A DNA stretch of 64,000 nt from Turritopsis dohrnii (Eukaryota > Cnidaria > Hydrozoa > Anthoathecata > Oceaniidae): positions 1,240,001 to 1,304,000 of the forward strand of contig BQMF02000011.1 of assembly GCA_027922465.2 (NCBI GenBank), in the 5' to 3' direction. Below, in pieces: positions 59,694 through 64,000 of this stretch. Under the pieces are notes generated by a model. The model was not told the origin of the DNA. It did not search any database and saw only the letters and a program-made list of their open reading frames with translations. Each line of letters starts with the position of its first letter. Within the stretch, counting starts at the first letter, position 1. The position numbers were made by a program, and so were the translations under genes.

Positions 59694-59898
59694 CTTTTTA
59701 TAGGCAAACAACACACACATCATATTACTGGATGCAAAAATGATTACACGTCTTGTATTGTTATTTTTTTTAATACTACATTTTTTGTTATCGAATCGAA
59801 ACTTGGAGATATGAAACTAGTATAGCTAATTCAAATAATATCACAACGTATTACATTTGATACTTCTCATAATCACAAGTTTCAATATGATGACGTCA
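59694..59898 (-). promoter_or_regulatory. Promoter of copy D: TATA box and palindromic CRE
   Basis: TATAAAAAG (complement of 59694-59702) and TGACGTCA at 59891-59898, about 95 and 290 bp upstream of the ATG. Confidence 0.68.
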
Positions 59899-60650
59899 TA
59901 ACAAGTAGTTTCAAAATACACTTTAGCTGTGTTTATTCAAACATATGTTTATAAACTCGATTGTCTTTTTGTACTTGAGCTACTAGGATCGCAAACATTT
60001 ACTTGTACCAAGTCGGAAGAATTTTTGATGGGTTTTGATGATCTGAAAGGAGGAAATGATTGTAAAATCGAAAGTAATGTAGTTGATATAAAGGCCCATT
60101 TTTATTGTCATGTGAAAAAAATGAAGGCAAATCGTATATATAGCTTCATTTTACAAGTTGAATCTTTTTATTTTTTTCATGGTACCTCTTACTCTGTGTC
60201 GCTTCATCCTACTGACTTACAAACGAAAACAGAAGAGAGAAGTATATTCTATCAACAACACCTTATAATGTGTTTGGTATAGGTTTTCATAAAGGTTTCT
60301 GCTGTTTCAATGAGAATTCTGCCAAAAATGAGAATTCTGTCCAAAAACTTTTTTATAAGCCCGTTTATGATCTCTTCGGAGAAATCATAGCATGTCAGTT
60401 AATTGACTTTTAAGAATTTAATGAACCAAATCGTTGAGTTTTTCTTTAATATCTTTTCGAAGAACAAATATTTTGGCAAACATTTTATATTAATAAATAG
60501 AGCATGAAAAGCACTTTCTTGTGATATAAAATTCACAATATTTTATCAGGCATGTAATGAAATATACGCCTTTAAAGTTGGTGGATAAGACATTTTGATA
60601 CACACTGTAGTTGAAAGTGTAGCTGAAACAAATTCTGAATCCACTGTTTA
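59899..60650. other. Shared intergenic region between divergent copies D and E
   Basis: No gene is supported; an open frame of 117 codons here (59929-60282) has no family signature. The two CRE-like sites that border this stretch sit about 0.75 kb apart. Confidence 0.5.
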
Positions 60651-60803
60651 TGACGTCATTGCGCAAACAATTTGTCATTATGACAAATACAAGATAAATT
60701 TTTGATTCTATAATAGAACAAAACCGACGATAAGAAAACAAAAAGACTCACAAATATATTTGCTTCCAGTAATTTGATAAGCATAATGTTTACCTATAAA
60801 AAG
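60651..60803 (+). promoter_or_regulatory. Promoter of copy E: palindromic CRE and TATA box
   Basis: TGACGTCA at 60651-60658, followed by TTGCGCAAACAATTTGTCA as in the other copies, and TATAAAAAG at 60795-60803; about 240 and 95 bp upstream of the ATG. Confidence 0.68.
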
Positions 60804-60892
60804 GATGGTCAAGTATATGAAATCAGTTCAACATACTGGTAATCAAAAGAAGGTTAAATCAAAAAGAAGATTCTAGAAGTTCTCCAATCACG

Positions 60893-61467
60893 ATGAAGCA
60901 ACTGACTATTATCGCACTTCTTGCAACTGTTGTCATTTGCAGTGCAGGTCAGTGATGTAGCGTAAATATTGACTTGATTACAAATTTTTCTGTTCTCTCA
61001 TAAATGCAGCGCATTCCATTTTGTAAACTGCATTCTCTTTAAACTTTAGCGCCCAAACATACCGCAGACCAAAAAGCTATTTTACTAAACGAACTAAAAG
61101 AGGAGCTTTATAAGGAATTGGCGAAAGATGCTCAAAACGGTAAATGATTTTGTATATAAATTGCACATGTAATTTTTACTTTTATTTTTGTTTATGTGGT
61201 AAATAAATAAATACTTACTTACTTGCTTACTTACTTATCATCAACTTACTTGTTCCGTAAAAGTTATTTATCTAGCGTGTTTCTTTGCATACCATAGATG
61301 ATGAAATGGATTACGAATCTGACGATATTCGACAGAAAAGATTTTTATTCAATTGGAGATGTACCAAGTCCTGTGCTAGTTATCATTGGTGCAGAATCAA
61401 ATCATTAACAATGGGCAGATGTCAATATCCGTCGGGATGCAATTGTGATAAATTTGCATGGGAATAA
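60893..61467 (+). CDS. Cys-rich secreted peptide precursor, copy E (6-Cys)
   Basis: Exons 60893-60947, 61050-61139 and 61298-61467, introns 102 and 158 nt, GT/AG, phase 1, 104 codons. Signal peptide MKQLTIIALLATVVICSA; pro-region with DQKAILLNELKEELYKEL, then an Asp/Glu-rich stretch and the furin-type RQKR at 60-63. The mature part has six cysteines (70, 74, 80, 90, 96, 98) and differs from D mainly at one residue after the fourth Cys (Gln instead of His). A poly(A) signal AATAAA is at 61573-61578. It is the only copy on the plus strand; its downstream flank (62640-62760) is an inverted match of the flank of copy C, so the whole block was inverted. Function unknown; the form fits a secreted antimicrobial-like or venom-like peptide. 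Confidence 0.88.
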
Positions 61468-63230
61468 TGTTATAAAACTTTATAAAATGTTGATTAAAAA
61501 ATTATAGTTGACCAACATTTCCTTGATGTTTGACAACAGTTTTTTTATTAACTCTTCCTAAAGCTCTACTCAAATAAAAGTCACTGCAGTACATCTATTA
61601 ATTGTTATAGCTAAAAAGACAGGTCCAAAAAAAACGTATGGAACTATAATATACTAACTTTTGTTTCAATAAGTGAAATGTACGTGAATTCATGTGTTTA
61701 GAAATGAAACATAAACAAATTTGGAGTATCAGTATAAACAAAGTGAGAGCTCTGAAATCCTGTAGAAATACTCTGTTTGGCTGTTAAAACAAAGTTAAAA
61801 AATATATTGATAAAGAGTGTACAACTTTTGTAAATTTGGAGAAACTATTTCATCATCACAAAGCATATAATGGAATCTCAATGACTTCCGATCGTACCGT
61901 CGCAGTTGTTTCAGTGTTGTTAAATAATACGCAACTCTTTTGCAGTAGGCCTTTCTCGGAGTTATGTTTACACAATGAATTGCAGTCGAGTCTAATGCCT
62001 AAACATCTTTTTATGTGTTATATATTCCGCTGATTTCATTACTTTATAACTTAATAATAGTCTCTGTTATTCCCAATCCCCACTATAATATTTAGAAACG
62101 ATTTGAATCTTAAAAGTGAGGCTACGACTGATGTCCACTTAAGCGCAGCACACTAATTTTCTCGACTTGGTAGTAGAAAGCAAGTCTATTCCCACCAAAT
62201 TTGCTAACAAACAAATATTGATCAATAAGAAGTGTTTTCACTTGGAAGGTTCGTGATTGAGTGGACATTGGTCCATAGACACGATAACTCGGCCACAATG
62301 CAGCTTTTTAACAGAAATTCTTGAAAGACTTTTACTACCCTCAACCCTAACCCCAACCCTAACAGGTTTTTACTAAGATCCTTGTCAACACCACCATAAT
62401 GTGCTTTAAAGTTGTATTTTTTAAACGTTTACAGTATACGTTTGTTTGGTCTAACTGTTCTTCCTTAACTGTTCATTAGACGTATTATGTTTCCGGAGAC
62501 AAAAATATTTATGTTTTAAGTTTATCTGTTAAGATTTTTGTTATTCAAGTTTGGGATTAGCATTTGCACAATACCGCATTACCATAAAATAAAAGTAGGA
62601 AACTTTCAAGCATGGAAATATTATGTTGTGATGATGAGGCATATCCAGTAGGAAAATTTATTGAAAAATCCCTGCGGAGGAGTACATTTTTATGGAAGTA
62701 TAATCACTGTTTCAATAAAAATGCTATTCAGCGCAGTGACTTTTTGGGGATTTTAAATACTGGGTAGCTTGAGCTCAGTTAAAATTTGTAGAGGAGTGCT
62801 TAGCTATTTAAAACAATAAAACGAATAGCGAGGAAATTTAAAAAGGGAAAATTTAGGTTAAACGAACTTTTAATGAAATATTTGCAAAGACAGATAAAGT
62901 CAGACTGCAACTATTCATTAGTTGAATAACTTTCCTTTGAGTTAAACATTTACGTCAAATATTTAAATTTTCACGTAGCAATCAATAGCCTTTTTTCTCG
63001 ATAAAAAACACTTTATGCATATAAGGGCTGCCGACATTTTTCTTTTTGGCGATGCAACTACTTAATAAAACGCCCTGTGTGAAAAGGATTCAGCTGAGAA
63101 TACTTTTAAATTATGGAGGTTATGTAGTTTAAGTCCGTTTACAACATTATTTCTCAACGTTTAATTACACGGGTTTTTCCGGGTTTTTTATAAGCAACAA
63201 ATTTATAAGCGATAATAAGCCGCGATATAA
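61468..63230. other. Downstream flank of copy E, no gene seen
   Basis: 62640-62760 is the inverted counterpart of 53230-53380. A CCTCAACCCTAACCCCAACC patch lies near 62339. The rest is unassigned AT-rich sequence. Confidence 0.5.
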
Positions 63231-63270
63231 GTGGCACCGTAGTATAGTGGTTATCACTCTCATATTTCAC
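63231..63270 (+). repeat. tRNA-like 5' half (A box only)
   Basis: GGCACCGTAGTATAGTGGTT and ATCACTCTC resemble the 5' half of an animal tRNA-Val or a SINE head. No B box follows, so it is a relic at best. Confidence 0.35.
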
Positions 63271-63311
63271 GCAATAGCAAATGACTGAGGCACGCCACGT
63301 AAAAGAATACC

Positions 63312-63352
63312 AAATAAATAAATAAATAAATAAATAAAAAATAAATAAATAA
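63312..63352 (+). repeat. (AAAT)n microsatellite
   Basis: About ten AAAT/AATA units in a row. Confidence 0.85.
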
Positions 63353-63834
63353 GCAACACTAATAATAAGTTTTCTCAAAAAGTTAAGCAACAGTACTACA
63401 ACAAGATCCTTAGATTAAATAGCAACATGAAACTTTGAAATGATGCAGCACTAGCATAGCTACAACACATGTTTTGAAATTGTTGACTAAGTTGCAGTAT
63501 TAGGTTGTGCGCTCTATGTGATGATTTTAATGTCCCAGACTTTAATTTCTTTAAGCAATATTACCACTAACGTCTGATCTTGGTTGCTTATAAAAACATG
63601 TATATCTATGGATCTTCAAGAATCTCAAGTATCAAAATTTCTGCTTAATTCTATTTATTGCAAACTTTATCAAAATCAAAATTTTGACTGAAAATATTGT
63701 TTGTGACCTCATAACATCTTGCTAAACTAGCACGCTATTACTGTAAAACCAAATGTCTACTGTCAAATATCAAGAAAACGTTGGTCAACTATTATTTCAA
63801 TCTTCCCATCAACATTTTATACAGTTTTAAATAA

Positions 63835-64000
63835 TTATTCCCATTCAAATTTATCACAGTTACATCCCGATGGATAATGACACCTGCCCATTGTTAATGA
63901 TTTGATTCTGCACCAATGATAACTAGCACAGGATTTGGTACATCTCCAATTGAATAAAAATCTTTTCTGTCGAATATCATGAGATTCGTAATCCATTTCA
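63835..64000 (-). CDS. Cys-rich secreted peptide precursor, copy F (6-Cys), exon 3 only
   Basis: The last exon of a sixth copy, cut by the right edge of the window (at most about 4 nt of the exon missing). It encodes the end of the acidic pro-region, RQKR and a 41-residue mature part with six cysteines in the same 3-5-9-5-1 spacing as D and E. It differs from D by a Glu for Ala near the C-terminus (KFEWE). The open frame and all cysteines are intact. Exons 1 and 2 should lie just beyond the window on the same strand. Confidence 0.82.
   Translation of the reverse strand, partial: EMDYESHDIRQKRFLFNWRCTKSCASYHWCRIKSLTMGRCHYPSGCNCDKFEWE

Noticed and set aside
59929..60282. 117-codon frame between copies D and E
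   Set aside because: No family signature, no promoter or conserved relatives visible; probably chance.
59021..61467. Calling the peptides true defensins
   Set aside because: The first two cysteine intervals do not match, and no structure or activity is available.
63231..63300. Functional tRNA-Val
   Set aside because: Only the 5' half is recognisable; no T arm with GGTTCGA and no acceptor pairing.

Overview
The window is AT-rich animal DNA that uses the standard genetic code, with spliced genes and a very heavy load of transposons. Two conserved eukaryotic genes (a SEC22-type R-SNARE and a C9orf78/TLS1-type splicing factor) show that it is metazoan. The mix of a CR1/L2-like LINE carrying a 2A peptide, a Penelope-like element, Helitrons and many TIR/MITE families suggests a marine invertebrate. 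A cnidarian, perhaps a hydrozoan, is my best guess, but no single locus proves it.

Region 1 (1-12.1 kb) holds ordinary genes. sec22 has five exons on the minus strand (435-2474) and TLS1/C9orf78 has two coding exons on the minus strand (7029-8134). Between them are a broken THAP-domain relic and two MITE-like elements. Directly behind TLS1, on the plus strand, is an intact LINE ORF of 1091 codons (8803-12078) with signal-like N-terminus, 2A peptide, PHD finger, AP endonuclease and reverse transcriptase, ending in a 22-A tail.

Region 2 (12-31 kb) is mostly transposons: a MITE flanked by TTA, Helitron relics, 22-bp palindromic arrays, a 1.4-kb element built of ATTAACGAT repeats, a broken Penelope element with an inverted end and a hammerhead-like core, a hAT relic, a 3.8-kb long-TIR element carrying three head-to-tail Helitrons, and others.

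Region 3 (28.4 kb to the right edge) contains the most interesting system: six copies (A-F; F is cut by the window edge) of a small three-exon gene for a secreted peptide precursor. Each has a signal peptide, an acidic pro-region, an R-x-K-R furin site and a short cysteine-rich mature peptide. A, B, C, D and F are on the minus strand and E is on the plus strand, with D and E divergent. D, E and F have six cysteines; A, B and C have four, having changed the middle pair together. All five visible promoters share a TATA box and a CRE-like TGACGTCA/G site at nearly the same distance. I do not recognise the family. The layout resembles host-defence or venom precursors, but function is not shown by the sequence.

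Copies A-C lie in large diverged tandem duplications (about 19.7-31.3, 32.7-49.8 and 50.8-57.0 kb). Because the duplicated units align with each other, many transposon insertions have a visible empty site in a sister unit. These include a 6.5-kb Helentron-like insertion in unit 2, a 2.9-kb TIR element with a degenerate HIRAN-like ORF inside intron 2 of copy B, and a 1.8-kb element inside intron 2 of copy A. These insertions explain the huge second introns of A and B compared with 158 nt in D and E.
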